Below are positions 9,048-17,586 of a DNA stretch of 64,000 nt, one piece after another. The translations under genes were made by a program, and so were the position numbers. The stretch's first letter is position 1. Each line of letters opens with the position of its first letter. Origin of the DNA: Oscillospiraceae bacterium (lineage in GTDB: Bacteria > Bacillota > Clostridia > Oscillospirales > Oscillospiraceae); assembly GCA_017527825.1 (NCBI GenBank), contig JAFXPO010000014.1:16262-80261 (forward strand), given 5' to 3'. The notes beneath the pieces were generated by a model, which was not told the origin of the DNA, did not search any database, and saw only the letters and a list, made by a program, of their open reading frames with translations.

Positions 9048-9470
9048 TCAGATACCAAGTTCTTCCATGATGGCGGCAAGATCCCCGGATGCCAACTCGT
9101 CCGTCTGCTGACGGTTCCAGGTCTCCGCGTTCCAGATTTCCGCACGGCCCGAAACGCCCAGCACGATAGCGTCCTTCTCCAGCTTTGCGTGGCTGCGCAG
9201 GTTCTGCGGAAGCAGGATACGCCCCTGAGCGTCCGGTTCACACTTCATCGCGTTGCCATAAATCAGGCGCTGCACGATGCGGGACTTGGAGTATGGCAGG
9301 TTCTCAAACTTCTTCGTGAGCTGCTCCCACGCTTCCTGGGAGTACACCGTCAGGCAGGGGTCGGCCACGTCGATGGTCACATAGAAGGTCTCGCCCAGCT
9401 CCTCGCGGAGCTTGGCAGGGATAAACAGCCGCCCCTTCGCGTCAATGCTGTGCTGATACTGCCCGGTCAC
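9048..9470 (-). CDS. mraZ: MraZ, dcw-operon regulator
   Basis: AbrB-like DNA-binding protein of 140 aa with two SpoVT/MraZ repeats. The first has QYQHSIDAKGR near residues 5-14 and the second has the DAQGRILLPQ pattern. MraZ proteins bind the promoter region of their own operon and modulate dcw expression. The start is a GTG at 9470 with AGGAGG seven bases upstream; a longer frame would add 32 residues without family resemblance. Candidate operator repeats lie about 120-160 bases upstream, just after the promoter. Confidence 0.95.
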   Translation of the reverse strand: MTGQYQHSIDAKGRLFIPAKLREELGETFYVTIDVADPCLTVYSQEAWEQLTKKFENLPYSKSRIVQRLIYGNAMKCEPDAQGRILLPQNLRSHAKLEKDAIVLGVSGRAEIWNAETWNRQQTDELASGDLAAIMEELGI

Positions 9471-9593
9471 GGCCGTCCCTCCTCTCCGCGCGGAAATCGG
9501 AAAATGAAACACAGAGGGCAAAACCACCCGTCCTCCCTTTTTTCGAAAGGGCGGGTCTGGTTCCACTCTTCTGTTACACTATGGACGGAGGCT

Positions 9594-9628
9594 CCACTTT
9601 GATGGTCTGATCCACCACTTTCCCCCAC
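9594..9628 (-). promoter_or_regulatory. Candidate MraZ operator (AAAGTGG repeats)
   Basis: Read on the reverse strand, AAAGTGG occurs twice, at 9615-9621 and 9594-9600, exactly 21 bases apart. A TGGGG lies 10 bases ahead of the first copy's TGG. MraZ is known to bind short direct repeats containing TGGG or AAAGTGG at helical-turn spacing near the mraZ promoter. The match is by eye. Confidence 0.45.
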
Positions 9629-9638
9629 GCCTGCTTTG

Positions 9639-9667
9639 AGTATACGAGACCCTCCGGCAAAAATCAA
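9639..9667 (-). promoter_or_regulatory. Sigma-A-type promoter of the dcw operon
   Basis: Reverse strand: -35 TTGATT (9662-9667), 17-base spacer, -10 TATACT (9639-9644). It would give a leader of about 160 bases before the mraZ GTG. The leader contains a GC-rich inverted repeat near 9530-9555. Confidence 0.65.
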
Positions 9668-9670
9668 GAG

Positions 9671-9707
9671 AAAAAAAATTGACCGATCTCGTCGAAGACC
9701 GGTCAAT
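9671..9707 (-). terminator. Distal terminator of the rsmD-coaD operon
   Basis: Reverse strand hairpin with 8-bp stem ATTGACCG/CGGTCAAT, followed by a run of eight T. It lies just upstream of the mraZ promoter and separates the two transcription units. Confidence 0.7.
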
Positions 9708-9735
9708 ATAAAACAAATGTTTACTTTTTATGGAA

Positions 9736-9777
9736 AGTAAAAAGGGATTCGGCACAAAATGTAGTGCCAAACCCCTT
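9736..9777 (-). terminator. Proximal terminator of the rsmD-coaD operon
   Basis: Reverse strand stem of about 14 bp (9764-9777 with 9742-9755) including two G-U pairs, then TTTTTAC. It lies 54 bases after the stop of the 177-aa coiled-coil gene, forming a tandem terminator with the one at 9671-9707. Confidence 0.7.
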
Positions 9778-9830
9778 GATTCGGACAAAATGTGGAGAAA
9801 TGATCCGAGCCTAAGCGAAGTGCACAAATT

Positions 9831-10364
9831 TCATTCCGATTCCTTGTCAGTTTTTTTTGCGTTGCGGCTCAGCTCTTCCCGATCCTTCTGCCGGCGGGCG
9901 GCGGAAGCGGCGCGGAACTTGACGCGGCTCTGCTTCACCTCATCCAACGCCGCCTGAATCGCCTCTTCCGTGCGGCGCAGCGCGTCCTCGGTATACTCGT
10001 TGACCACGCGATACATCTCGTTGGAGCGATCCTCCGCGCGCTTAATGATCTCGTGGCCGCGCTCCCGCGCGGCAACCAGCACCTCACTATCCGCCACCTT
10101 GCTCTTGGCGTCGAACTCCGCCTGCTGCATCATGCGTCCCACTTCGCGCTTGGCGGAGTTAACATAATCTTCCTTCGCCTGGATCAGATCCTGTGCGCGC
10201 TTAAGTTCCGCCGGCAAACCCGCGCGAATTTCGTCGAGAAGGTCCAGTGCCTCCTCGCGGTCGATCATGCACTTGTCGCTGATCAGGGGAACGTTCTTCG
10301 CGTCGTTGATCATATCGTAAAGCATATTGATGAGCTTTTCGACATCAGTGTGATTGGTTGCCAT
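9831..10364 (-). CDS. Conserved coiled-coil protein of unknown function
   Basis: 177-residue hydrophilic protein with no signal peptide or membrane segment. Residues about 55-165 are Ala/Glu/Arg/Lys-rich with heptad regularity, consistent with one long coiled coil. It resembles the DivIVA-like or V-ATPase subunit H/E-like helical proteins found beside coaD in many Clostridia, but no catalytic motif is seen. The start overlaps the 3' end of coaD by 20 bases, implying coupled translation. A role as a cytoplasmic scaffold is conceivable; the function is unknown. Confidence 0.8.
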   Translation of the reverse strand: MATNHTDVEKLINMLYDMINDAKNVPLISDKCMIDREEALDLLDEIRAGLPAELKRAQDLIQAKEDYVNSAKREVGRMMQQAEFDAKSKVADSEVLVAARERGHEIIKRAEDRSNEMYRVVNEYTEDALRRTEEAIQAALDEVKQSRVKFRAASAARRQKDREELSRNAKKTDKESE

Positions 10365-10839
10365 TGGTTTCCCATCCCTTCATGATCTCAATTGCCGCCG
10401 CCGGCATGTAGGGTTCCAGCGCCCGACGGTATTTTATCATTTCCCGCACCATGGTCGAGCTGACGTGTAGATATTCCGCGCGCGCAGGCAGCAGCACCGT
10501 TTCCAGCGAGCCGTCCAGTTCGCGGTTGATCTGCGCCATGCTCCACTCGGTGTCAAAATCCGTGCCATTGCGCACACCCTTGACCAGATAGCGCGCACCC
10601 TTTTCCCGCGCGTAGTCAGCCAGCAAGCCCGACCACGCCTCCGCGGTCACGTTGGGCAGCTCCGCCACCGAGGCGCGCAGCAGCTCGAAGCGCTGCTCAC
10701 CGGTGAACATCGGCGATTTGCCCGCGTTGACCATCGCGCAGATATAGACTTGATCGAACAGTCCCGCCGCGCGGCGAATCAAATCCATGTGTCCCACGGT
10801 TACCGGGTCAAAGCTGCCGGGAAAAACTGCGATTTTCAT
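10345..10839 (-). CDS. coaD: CoaD, phosphopantetheine adenylyltransferase
   Basis: Catalyses ATP plus 4'-phosphopantetheine to dephospho-CoA, the penultimate step of coenzyme A synthesis. The 164-aa size is standard. The N-terminal GSFDPVTVGH (8-17) holds the nucleotidyltransferase HxGH-type signature (TVGH), and the C-terminal half has the VSSTMVR motif equivalent to ISSTxxR. The ATG overlaps the rsmD TGA (ATGA), so the two are translationally coupled, the common rsmD-coaD arrangement of Firmicutes. Confidence 0.97.
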   Translation of the reverse strand: MKIAVFPGSFDPVTVGHMDLIRRAAGLFDQVYICAMVNAGKSPMFTGEQRFELLRASVAELPNVTAEAWSGLLADYAREKGARYLVKGVRNGTDFDTEWSMAQINRELDGSLETVLLPARAEYLHVSSTMVREMIKYRRALEPYMPAAAIEIMKGWETNGNQSH

Positions 10840-11396
10840 GCGTCCTCGTTTTCTCCGTCGCGGTGGTAGACGGTTACTTTGATCTTGCCGTAGCGATACT
10901 CACGATGAATCCGGTACGGTGCGCTGAGCGCCGGAAGCTGCTTGTCCATCGGACACTCCGCAACGATTATACCACCCGATGCCAAAATGTCAAACCTCGC
11001 GATGTGGGCAATGGCACGTTCCAGCGTATCGTCCGCGTAAGGCGGATCGAGGAAGATCAGGTCAAACTGCGCCCGCAGTGACGAAAGATATCCCATGGCG
11101 TCGCCGCAGATCACCTGCGCCCGGTCAGCAAAGCCGCAAACCGCGAGGTTGTCCCGCACCAGCTGCGCGGCGTCCTTGCGCCGGTCAACGAAGACGCAGC
11201 TCCGCGCGCCGCGGGAGAGCGCCTCAATGCCCATCTGTCCCGTTCCCGCAAAGAGGTCCAGCACACGCCGCTCCTCGATCTCGAATTGCAGTGCGCTGAA
11301 GATGCCTTCCTTCACCTTGCCGGTGGTGGGGCGCGTCTCCTGCCCCTTCAGTTCGCCAAGGCGCCGTCCCCGCGCCGTGCCTGTGATGACCCGCAT
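10836..11396 (-). CDS. rsmD: RsmD, 16S rRNA (guanine966-N2)-methyltransferase
   Basis: SAM-dependent methyltransferase that modifies G966 of 16S rRNA, 186 aa. It begins with the family-typical MRVITGTARGRRL, has a SAM-binding LDLFAGTGQMGIEAL segment and the catalytic DPPY motif. The frame is open 36 codons further upstream. The ATG at 11396 is chosen because GGGAGGAA lies just before it and the protein then starts at the conserved residue. It is transcribed divergently from secA. Confidence 0.95.
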   Translation of the reverse strand: MRVITGTARGRRLGELKGQETRPTTGKVKEGIFSALQFEIEERRVLDLFAGTGQMGIEALSRGARSCVFVDRRKDAAQLVRDNLAVCGFADRAQVICGDAMGYLSSLRAQFDLIFLDPPYADDTLERAIAHIARFDILASGGIIVAECPMDKQLPALSAPYRIHREYRYGKIKVTVYHRDGENEDA

Positions 11397-11498
11397 TGCG
11401 TTCCTCCCTGATTTTCGGATTTGTCCATATATACTAATGTATTCCGTTGATTTTTGCAATAGGGAGTTTTGGCGAAAAACAATTCCGCAAAATACTGT

Positions 11499-11527
11499 TT
11501 GCATCTTCTGTTCCGGTGTGGTATACT
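11499..11527 (+). promoter_or_regulatory. Promoter of secA
   Basis: -35-like TTGCAT (11499-11504), 17-base spacer, -10 TATACT (11522-11527). It lies 46 bases upstream of the secA ATG. The -35 hexamer is imperfect. Confidence 0.55.
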
Positions 11528-11573
11528 ATATAAGTATTATTTTGCTTTTTTCCCGAAAGGAAGATGAACCATT

Positions 11574-14300
11574 ATGGGTCTTTTAACCAAAATATTCGGC
11601 ACCTACAGTGAGCGCGAGTTAAAGAGCATCTACCCCATCGTGAACAAAATCGAGGCGATGGCGGACGAGTATGCCGCCATGACCGACGCGCAGCTGCAGG
11701 CAAAGACGCCGGAGTTCAAGCAGCGTCTCGCCGCCGGCGAAACGCTGGACGACATTCTGCCTGAGGCGTTCGCCACCGTCCGCGAGGCGGCAAAGCGCGT
11801 CATCGGGCTCTATCCCTACCGTGTGCAGCTCATCGGCGGCGTGGTTTTGCATCAGGGGCGCATCGCTGAGATGAAAACCGGCGAGGGCAAAACGCTGGTC
11901 GCCGTCCTGCCGTCCTACCTCAACGCGCTCAGCGGCGAGGGTGTGCACATCGTCACCGTCAACGACTACCTTGCCAAGCGCGACAGCGAGTGGATGGGCA
12001 AGATTCACCGTTTCCTCGGTCTGACCGTCGGTCTGATCGTCCACGATCTCAACAGCGACGAGCGCCGCGCCGCCTACGCCGCTGACATCACCTATGGCAC
12101 CAACAACGAGATGGGCTTCGACTATCTGCGTGACAACATGGCGATTTACGCCAGTGAACTGGTGCAGCGCGGTCACGCCTTCGTCATCGTGGACGAGGTA
12201 GACTCCATCCTCATCGACGAGGCGCGCACACCGCTCATCATCTCCGGTATGGGCGAAAAGTCCACGGAGATGTACTCCCGCACGGAAAATCTTGTCGCTC
12301 GCTTCCGCAAAAAAGTCATCGCGGAGACCGACGAGAAGGCAGAGGAAGACGTCAACGAGGAAGCTGACTACATCGTCGACGAGAAGGCAAGAACCGCGAC
12401 GCTGACCGCCCGCGGCGTGGAGAAGGCGGAGGAATACTTCGGTCTGGAGAACCTCTCCGACCCCGAAAATTCCACCATCGCCCACCACATCAATCAGGCG
12501 ATCAAGGCGCACGGCGTCATGAAGCGCGACATCGACTATGTGCTCAAGGACGGCGAGGTCGTCATCGTGGATGAGTTCACCGGTCGCCTGATGTTCGGTC
12601 GCCGCTACAGTGAGGGTCTGCATCAGGCAATCGAGGCAAAAGAGCATGTCGAGGTCGCCCGCGAGAGCAAGACGCTCGCCACCATCACGTTCCAGAACTA
12701 CTTCCGCCTCTATCGCAAGCTCTCCGGCATGACCGGTACGGCGCTGACGGAGGAAGAGGAGTTCGGCACCATCTACAACCTTGACATCATTGAAATCCCC
12801 ACCAACCGTCCCGTGGCGCGCAAGGACGATCCCGACGTGGTCTACAAGACCGAAGCGGCGAAGTACCGCGCGGTCATCCAGCAGATCAAGGAGTGCCACG
12901 AGAAGGGGCAGCCGGTGCTGGTGGGTACCGTGTCTATCGAGAAGAACGAAAAGCTCTCCTATCTGCTCCAGCGCGAGGGCATCAAGCACAATCTCTTAAA
13001 CGCGAAGAACCACGAAAAGGAAGCCGAGATCGTCGCGCAAGCGGGCAAGCTGGGCGCGGTGACCGTCGCCACCAACATGGCAGGTCGCGGCACCGATATC
13101 ACCCTGGGCGGCAACGCCGAATACATGGCGCGCAACAACCTGCGCAAGGCGGGCATGAGCGACGAGCTGATCGCCGAGGCGACCGGCTACGCGGACACCG
13201 ATAACCAGGAGATTCTCGACGCCCGTGAGATGTTCGCTCAGGCGCTCGCCAAGCACAAGGCGGAGATTGCCGGTGAGGCGGACAAGGTGCGCGAAGCGGG
13301 CGGTCTCTTCATCATCGGTACTGAGCGCCACGATTCCCGCCGCATCGACAATCAGCTCCGCGGCCGCGCCGGTCGTCAGGGCGACCCCGGCGAGACGCGC
13401 TTCTACCTGTCGCTGGACGACGAGCTGATGCGTCTGTTCGGCGGCGAGCGCGTCACGAACCTGATGGATCGTCTCGACATGGATGAGGATACGCCCATCG
13501 ACGCGCGTATTCTCTCCAAATCCATCGAAAACGCCCAGATCACCGTGGAATCCCGCAACTTCCAGACGCGAAAATCCGTTCTCGAATACGATGACGTGAT
13601 GAACAAGCAGCGCGAGATCATCTACGGTCAGCGCAAGCAGGTGCTTGACGGTCTTGACATCAAGAGTACCGTCTTCGGCTTCATCCGCAGCGGCATTGAA
13701 AACAACGTGGTCATCGCGCTCGGTGAGCACGGCAAGGTGACGGCGGAAACCGCCGCCGAGGCGCTCAAGTCCTGCGAGGGAATGTACTTCCCCCGCGGTG
13801 CGGTGAGCGCGGACGAGCTGGCGAATCTCAGCAGCGAGGAGCTGACCGATCAGCTGGTGGAAGCCTCCGAGCGCTTCTACAACGCCAAGGAAGAGGCGCT
13901 AGGCTCCGCGATCATGCGTGAGCTGGAGCGCGTGGTCATGCTGCGCGTGGTGGATGAATACTGGATGGATCACATCGACGCGATGACGGAGCTGCGTCAA
14001 GGCGTTCGCCTTCAGGCGTACGGAAACAAGAACCCCGTGGACGAGTACAAGCGCATCTCTCTGGATATGTTTGAAGAGATGATTGCCGCGATCCAGAACG
14101 ACACCGTGCGCCGCATCTTCTCCGCCCGCGTGCAGACGCAGTCCGAGGTCAAGCGCGAGCGCGTCGCCGAGGGCATCAACGCCACTACCGCCGGTGACGG
14201 CACCGTGAAAAAGCAGCCGCGAAAGGTCAAAAAAATCGGTCGCAACGATCCCTGCCCCTGCGGCAGCGGCAAGAAGTATAAGCAGTGCTGTGGCAAGTAA
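11574..14300 (+). CDS. secA: SecA, preprotein translocase ATPase
   Basis: 908-residue motor ATPase that drives Sec-dependent export through SecYEG. The DEAD-like motor has Walker A GEGKT (103-107) and Walker B DEVD (207-210). The preprotein cross-linking domain, a second NBD with [10 protein letters not shown], the helical scaffold and the C-terminal zinc-binding tail [13 protein letters not shown] (about 892-905) are all present. Full length for the family. The ATG is preceded by AAAGGAAG. It heads an operon with pgeF and a peptide-binding lipoprotein that itself needs Sec export. Confidence 0.98.
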   Translation: MGLLTKIFGTYSERELKSIYPIVNKIEAMADEYAAMTDAQLQAKTPEFKQRLAAGETLDDILPEAFATVREAAKRVIGLYPYRVQLIGGVVLHQGRIAEMKTGEGKTLVAVLPSYLNALSGEGVHIVTVNDYLAKRDSEWMGKIHRFLGLTVGLIVHDLNSDERRAAYAADITYGTNNEMGFDYLRDNMAIYASELVQRGHAFVIVDEVDSILIDEARTPLIISGMGEKSTEMYSRTENLVARFRKKVIAETDEKAEEDVNEEADYIVDEKARTATLTARGVEKAEEYFGLENLSDPENSTIAHHINQAIKAHGVMKRDIDYVLKDGEVVIVDEFTGRLMFGRRYSEGLHQAIEAKEHVEVARESKTLATITFQNYFRLYRKLSGMTGTALTEEEEFGTIYNLDIIEIPTNRPVARKDDPDVVYKTEAAKYRAVIQQIKECHEKGQPVLVGTVSIEKNEKLSYLLQREGIKHNLLNAKNHEKEAEIVAQAGKLGAVTVATNMAGRGTDITLGGNAEYMARNNLRKAGMSDELIAEATGYADTDNQEILDAREMFAQALAKHKAEIAGEADKVREAGGLFIIGTERHDSRRIDNQLRGRAGRQGDPGETRFYLSLDDELMRLFGGERVTNLMDRLDMDEDTPIDARILSKSIENAQITVESRNFQTRKSVLEYDDVMNKQREIIYGQRKQVLDGLDIKSTVFGFIRSGIENNVVIALGEHGKVTAETAAEALKSCEGMYFPRGAVSADELANLSSEELTDQLVEASERFYNAKEEALGSAIMRELERVVMLRVVDEYWMDHIDAMTELRQGVRLQAYGNKNPVDEYKRISLDMFEEMIAAIQNDTVRRIFSARVQTQSEVKRERVAEGINATTAGDGTVKKQPRKVKKIGRNDPCPCGSGKKYKQCCGK

Positions 14301-14301
14301 C

Positions 14302-15111
14302 ATGTCTTTCACGGAACACAACATCAATGGTTTGATTTACGATACCGCCGACGGTCTTTCTGCCGTCGGCGGCATTCGCCATGCCTTTACCACACGGCTC
14401 GGCGGCGTCAGCCCCGCGCCGTATGACTCGCTGAATTTCTTCGAGCAGAACGGCGACACCTGGGACAACGTCTCGCAAAACTACCGTCTGCTCGGCGACG
14501 CCGCCGGGCTTGACATGTCCCGCGCCGTGGGTAACCGGCAGGTACACGGCGACGTTGTGCGTTTCATTCGTCAGGAAGACGCCGGGAAGCTCCGCTGGGA
14601 CGAACGCCCCTACAACGCCGACGCCCTGATCACCGACGTGCCGGGGCTCCCGCTGGTTGCCTACAGCGCAGACTGCTGTACCGTTCTGCTCGGCGCCCCC
14701 GGAACCGTCGGCGCGGTACACGCGGGCTGGAAAGGCACCGCCCTCGGTGTTGTGGGCAAAGCGGTCGCCGCTATGGAGAATCGCGGCGTCAAGCCATCCG
14801 CCGTTCACGCCGCCATCGGACCTTGTATCGGCGCCTGCTGCTTTGAGACCGACGCCGACGTGCCGGACGCCATCCGCGCCGCGCTCGGCACAGACGCGGA
14901 GGCATTCATTGAGCGGCGCGGCGAAAAGTACCACGTCGATCTCAGGCAAATCAACCGCCTGTGGCTGCTTCGCGCAGGACTGGAGCCGCAAAACATTGAA
15001 CTGCACCCAGACTGCACCGCCTGTCGGCTGGATCGCTACTGGTCGCACCGCGTTCTGGGTATGCGCCGCGGCGGGCAGATCGCGGTCATCGCGCTGGAGG
15101 AGGAAACATGA
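14302..15111 (+). CDS. pgeF: PgeF/YfiH-type laccase-domain protein
   Basis: 269-aa member of the polyphenol-oxidase/laccase-domain family (YfiH, PgeF). Members include a purine nucleoside phosphorylase and a peptidoglycan-precursor editing factor that removes misincorporated L-Ser from UDP-MurNAc. The conserved HAGWKGT and GPCIGACCFE blocks carry the His and Cys metal-binding or catalytic residues. The ATG at 14302 follows the secA TAA by one base. A GTG 12 bases upstream inside secA is possible but has no better Shine-Dalgarno. The stop overlaps the next gene by ATGA. Family call is firm; substrate is not determinable. Confidence 0.9.
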   Translation: MSFTEHNINGLIYDTADGLSAVGGIRHAFTTRLGGVSPAPYDSLNFFEQNGDTWDNVSQNYRLLGDAAGLDMSRAVGNRQVHGDVVRFIRQEDAGKLRWDERPYNADALITDVPGLPLVAYSADCCTVLLGAPGTVGAVHAGWKGTALGVVGKAVAAMENRGVKPSAVHAAIGPCIGACCFETDADVPDAIRAALGTDAEAFIERRGEKYHVDLRQINRLWLLRAGLEPQNIELHPDCTACRLDRYWSHRVLGMRRGGQIAVIALEEET

Positions 15112-16637
15112 AGCGATTGATGACACTTTTGTGCGTGATGGCGCTCTGTCTCTCCCTTGCAGGCTGCTACGATACGGAGACGCCGGAAGAAGGCACGGAT
15201 TTCTGGGAATACGCGCCGGTGGAACCCACCGTCTCCGAGGATGTTCCGACGACTGCGCAGGTCTTTACCCTTCCCTATCTCAGCAGTCAGACGCTGGACC
15301 CCGTCGCCTGTCCCGACGGCGTGCAGCAGGCTGTCGGCTCCCTGCTCTATGAGGGGCTTTTTGTACTCGACGAGCAGTTTTCGCCGCAGCCCCTGCTTTG
15401 CTCATCCTATACTCTGAAGGGTCTAACGTACACCTTCCAGCTGCGTGACGGCGTCACCTTCTCCAACGGTGCATCGTTCACATCCTCCGACGTGCTGTCA
15501 ACATATCGCCGCGCCCAGATTTCCGATCGCTACGCCGCGCGCTTTGCCAATGTGGTGTCCATGCGCGCTGGGCGCGGGACGCTCACCATCACGCTGCGTC
15601 AGGCGGACAGCGCGTTCCCCGCGCTGCTGGACATCCCCATCGTCAAATCCGGTACCGAAAAAGACCCTGTCCCGCTGGGGACCGGACCGTATCTGTTCCT
15701 GACCGACAGCGACGGACCTTGTCTCGTCCGCAGCGAGAACTGGTGGAACGACCTTGCCCTCATCCCGGAGCGCATCGAGCTTGCCGCCGCGAAGGATGCC
15801 GACACCGCCGCCTATCTCTTCTCCGCCCGAAGCGCACATCTGCTGACCGCGGACCTGCTCAGCGAGACCACCGCCGCGTCACTGGGCAGCGTGGATATGA
15901 CCGACGCGCCAACCACCACCATGCTGTTTCTCGGCTTCAACACAGACAATCCCGCGCTGGCTGACCCCGCGCTGCGCGTTGCGATGGGCAGCGCCTTCGA
16001 TCGTGACGCCATCGCCGCCGCGCTGCTCGCAGGTCACGCGGAGCCCGCGCAGTTCCCGATCTCCCCGTCCTGCGCGCTCTATCCCACGGCGTTGGAGGCT
16101 CCCTTCGACGCAGGCGCGTATGAAGACGCCCTTGCTCCGGCGCAGACGGAGAGCGTCCCGCCGCAGCCGCTGGAGCTGACGCTGCTGGTCAACGCCGAAA
16201 ACAGCTTCAAGACGGCTGTGGCGGAGTACCTCGCAAAGGCGCTCAGCGCAGCCTACGTCACTGTGACGACCGCGGCGCTCCCGTGGAACGAATACCTCGC
16301 GGCGCTGGAGGGCGGAGACTTCGACCTGTGGCTGGGTGAGGTGAGGCTCACCGCCGACTGGGACATCTCCGCGCTGGTCACCGCCGGCGGAGCGCTCAAC
16401 TATGGCAAATTCACCAACACGGATGTGGACACCGCGCTGCGGGCGTTCTTGAACGACGAAACGCCGGCAGCGGCGGAGGCTCTTTGTGCGCAGCTCGCCG
16501 CGCAGGCGCCCATTCTGCCCGTCGTCTTCAAGTCTCTGACCGTCTTGACCCCGGAGGGGCTTATCGACGGCGTCTCCCCCACGGCAACGCATCCGCTGCG
16601 CTCGCTGGATCAATGGGTGTTCCACTTCTCCGCATAA
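15108..16637 (+). CDS. Peptide/nickel-type ABC transporter substrate-binding lipoprotein
   Basis: 509-aa extracytoplasmic solute-binding protein of family 5 (DppA/OppA type). The N-terminus is a lipoprotein signal with an LAGC lipobox around residue 19, so the mature protein is membrane anchored. Family features include a YEGLFVLDEQFSPQPLL-like segment and YTFQLRDGVTFSNGASF in the first lobe. No permease or ATPase genes adjoin it, so it may be an orphan receptor using another transporter, or a sensor. It is coupled to pgeF by an ATGA overlap and ends at a bidirectional terminator shared with lexA. Confidence 0.9.
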   Translation: MKRLMTLLCVMALCLSLAGCYDTETPEEGTDFWEYAPVEPTVSEDVPTTAQVFTLPYLSSQTLDPVACPDGVQQAVGSLLYEGLFVLDEQFSPQPLLCSSYTLKGLTYTFQLRDGVTFSNGASFTSSDVLSTYRRAQISDRYAARFANVVSMRAGRGTLTITLRQADSAFPALLDIPIVKSGTEKDPVPLGTGPYLFLTDSDGPCLVRSENWWNDLALIPERIELAAAKDADTAAYLFSARSAHLLTADLLSETTAASLGSVDMTDAPTTTMLFLGFNTDNPALADPALRVAMGSAFDRDAIAAALLAGHAEPAQFPISPSCALYPTALEAPFDAGAYEDALAPAQTESVPPQPLELTLLVNAENSFKTAVAEYLAKALSAAYVTVTTAALPWNEYLAALEGGDFDLWLGEVRLTADWDISALVTAGGALNYGKFTNTDVDTALRAFLNDETPAAAEALCAQLAAQAPILPVVFKSLTVLTPEGLIDGVSPTATHPLRSLDQWVFHFSA

Positions 16638-16642
16638 AAAAG

Positions 16643-16667
16643 CACCGCCTTTCGGCGGTGTTTTTTT
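16643..16667. terminator. Bidirectional terminator between the binding-protein gene and lexA
   Basis: Perfect stem CACCGCC/GGCGGTG with a TTTC loop, preceded by six A and followed by seven T. It can terminate both converging transcripts. Confidence 0.9.
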
Positions 16668-16668
16668 C

Positions 16669-17334
16669 TCAATATTGACGCACTACAGCGACAACCTTGC
16701 CCATGATCGTGCAGTCTGTCCCGTCGATGGGCTGGTAGTCCGGGTTGGCAGGCAACAGCCATATCTTGTCGTCCTGACGGCTGAAGGTCTTGACCGTCGC
16801 CTCGTCCTCCAGCAATGCGACCACGATTTCGCCATTGCGGGCGGTCTGCTGCTGATGCACAACCACCAAATCACCGGGCAGAATGCCCAGCCCCAGCATG
16901 GATTCACCGCGAACGCGCAGGGCGAAGTACTCACCGTCCCTTCCGCCGGTGTCGAACACCAGATAATCCTCGATGCATTCCTGCGCAAGGATCGGGCTTC
17001 CCGCTGCCACGTTACCCACAACAGGCACCTGGGCGCTCCCGACCTTCGCCTCCTGTTTTTCCGGTTTCTCCGGCGTTTCCGCCTTCGCAGCCGCTTGAGA
17101 CTCGACAGGCTTGACCGCGCCGCGATCCAGGGGAACAATGGCGCGTCCCTTGAACGCGCTCTTCTCTATGTAACCAAGCTCCGCGAGGTTCTTCAGATGA
17201 AAATGCACCGTCGACGGTGATTTAAGCCCTACCGCGTCGCAAATGTCCCGAATCGACGGCGCGTAGCCGTGCTCCGCGAGATAGGACAGCAAAAACTGAT
17301 AAATCCGCTGCTGCATTTCAGCCCGTTTGCTCAT
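16669..17334 (-). CDS. lexA: LexA, SOS repressor
   Basis: 221-residue repressor with an N-terminal winged helix-turn-helix (about 1-65) and a C-terminal S24 autoprotease. The self-cleavage Ala111-Gly112 lies in NVAAGSP. Ser145 (GESM) and Lys182 (TVKTF) form the catalytic dyad. The linker (about 72-105) is Ala/Glu/Lys/Pro-rich and somewhat long. RecA filaments trigger autocleavage on DNA damage. The ATG at 17334 has GGGAGG eight bases upstream; the longer frame would include the promoter. A LexA-box-like site overlaps its own -35, indicating autoregulation. Confidence 0.97.
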   Translation of the reverse strand: MSKRAEMQQRIYQFLLSYLAEHGYAPSIRDICDAVGLKSPSTVHFHLKNLAELGYIEKSAFKGRAIVPLDRGAVKPVESQAAAKAETPEKPEKQEAKVGSAQVPVVGNVAAGSPILAQECIEDYLVFDTGGRDGEYFALRVRGESMLGLGILPGDLVVVHQQQTARNGEIVVALLEDEATVKTFSRQDDKIWLLPANPDYQPIDGTDCTIMGKVVAVVRQY

Positions 17335-17365
17335 GGCGTCAGCCTCCCATATCGATTTCATACGC

Positions 17366-17394
17366 AGTATAGCATATTTTTCCGTAAAATGCAA
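17366..17394 (-). promoter_or_regulatory. Promoter of lexA
   Basis: Reverse strand: -35-like TTGCAT (17389-17394), 17-base spacer, -10 TATACT (17366-17371). Hexamers and spacing are identical to those proposed for secA. Confidence 0.65.
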
Positions 17395-17404
17395 CATTCG
17401 TTTG
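17391..17404 (-). promoter_or_regulatory. Candidate LexA (SOS) box
   Basis: Reverse strand CAAACGAATGTTGC matches 7 of 10 defined positions of the Gram-positive SOS box CGAAC-N4-GTTCG. It overlaps the lexA -35 element. A longer inverted repeat, GCAACAT/ATGTTGC, spans 17391-17413. Confidence 0.5.
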
Positions 17405-17457
17405 ATATGTTGCCGGACTTTTTTCACACCTCCCGTCGGGAACCCATGAGATTTCGC

Positions 17458-17486
17458 TTGACACCCGGCTTTTGTTTCTGTACAAT
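17458..17486 (+). promoter_or_regulatory. Promoter of rny
   Basis: Consensus -35 TTGACA (17458-17463), 17-base spacer, -10 TACAAT (17481-17486). It lies about 100 bases before the rny ATG and is divergent from lexA. Confidence 0.8.
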
Positions 17487-17586
17487 ATTCATTGGATTTT
17501 TAGGAGGAGTAATAGGGGACTTCTCCTCAAGGAACCCACAAACACCCATTTTAATAGATTTTAAAATGAGAGAACAGGAGGAAACC

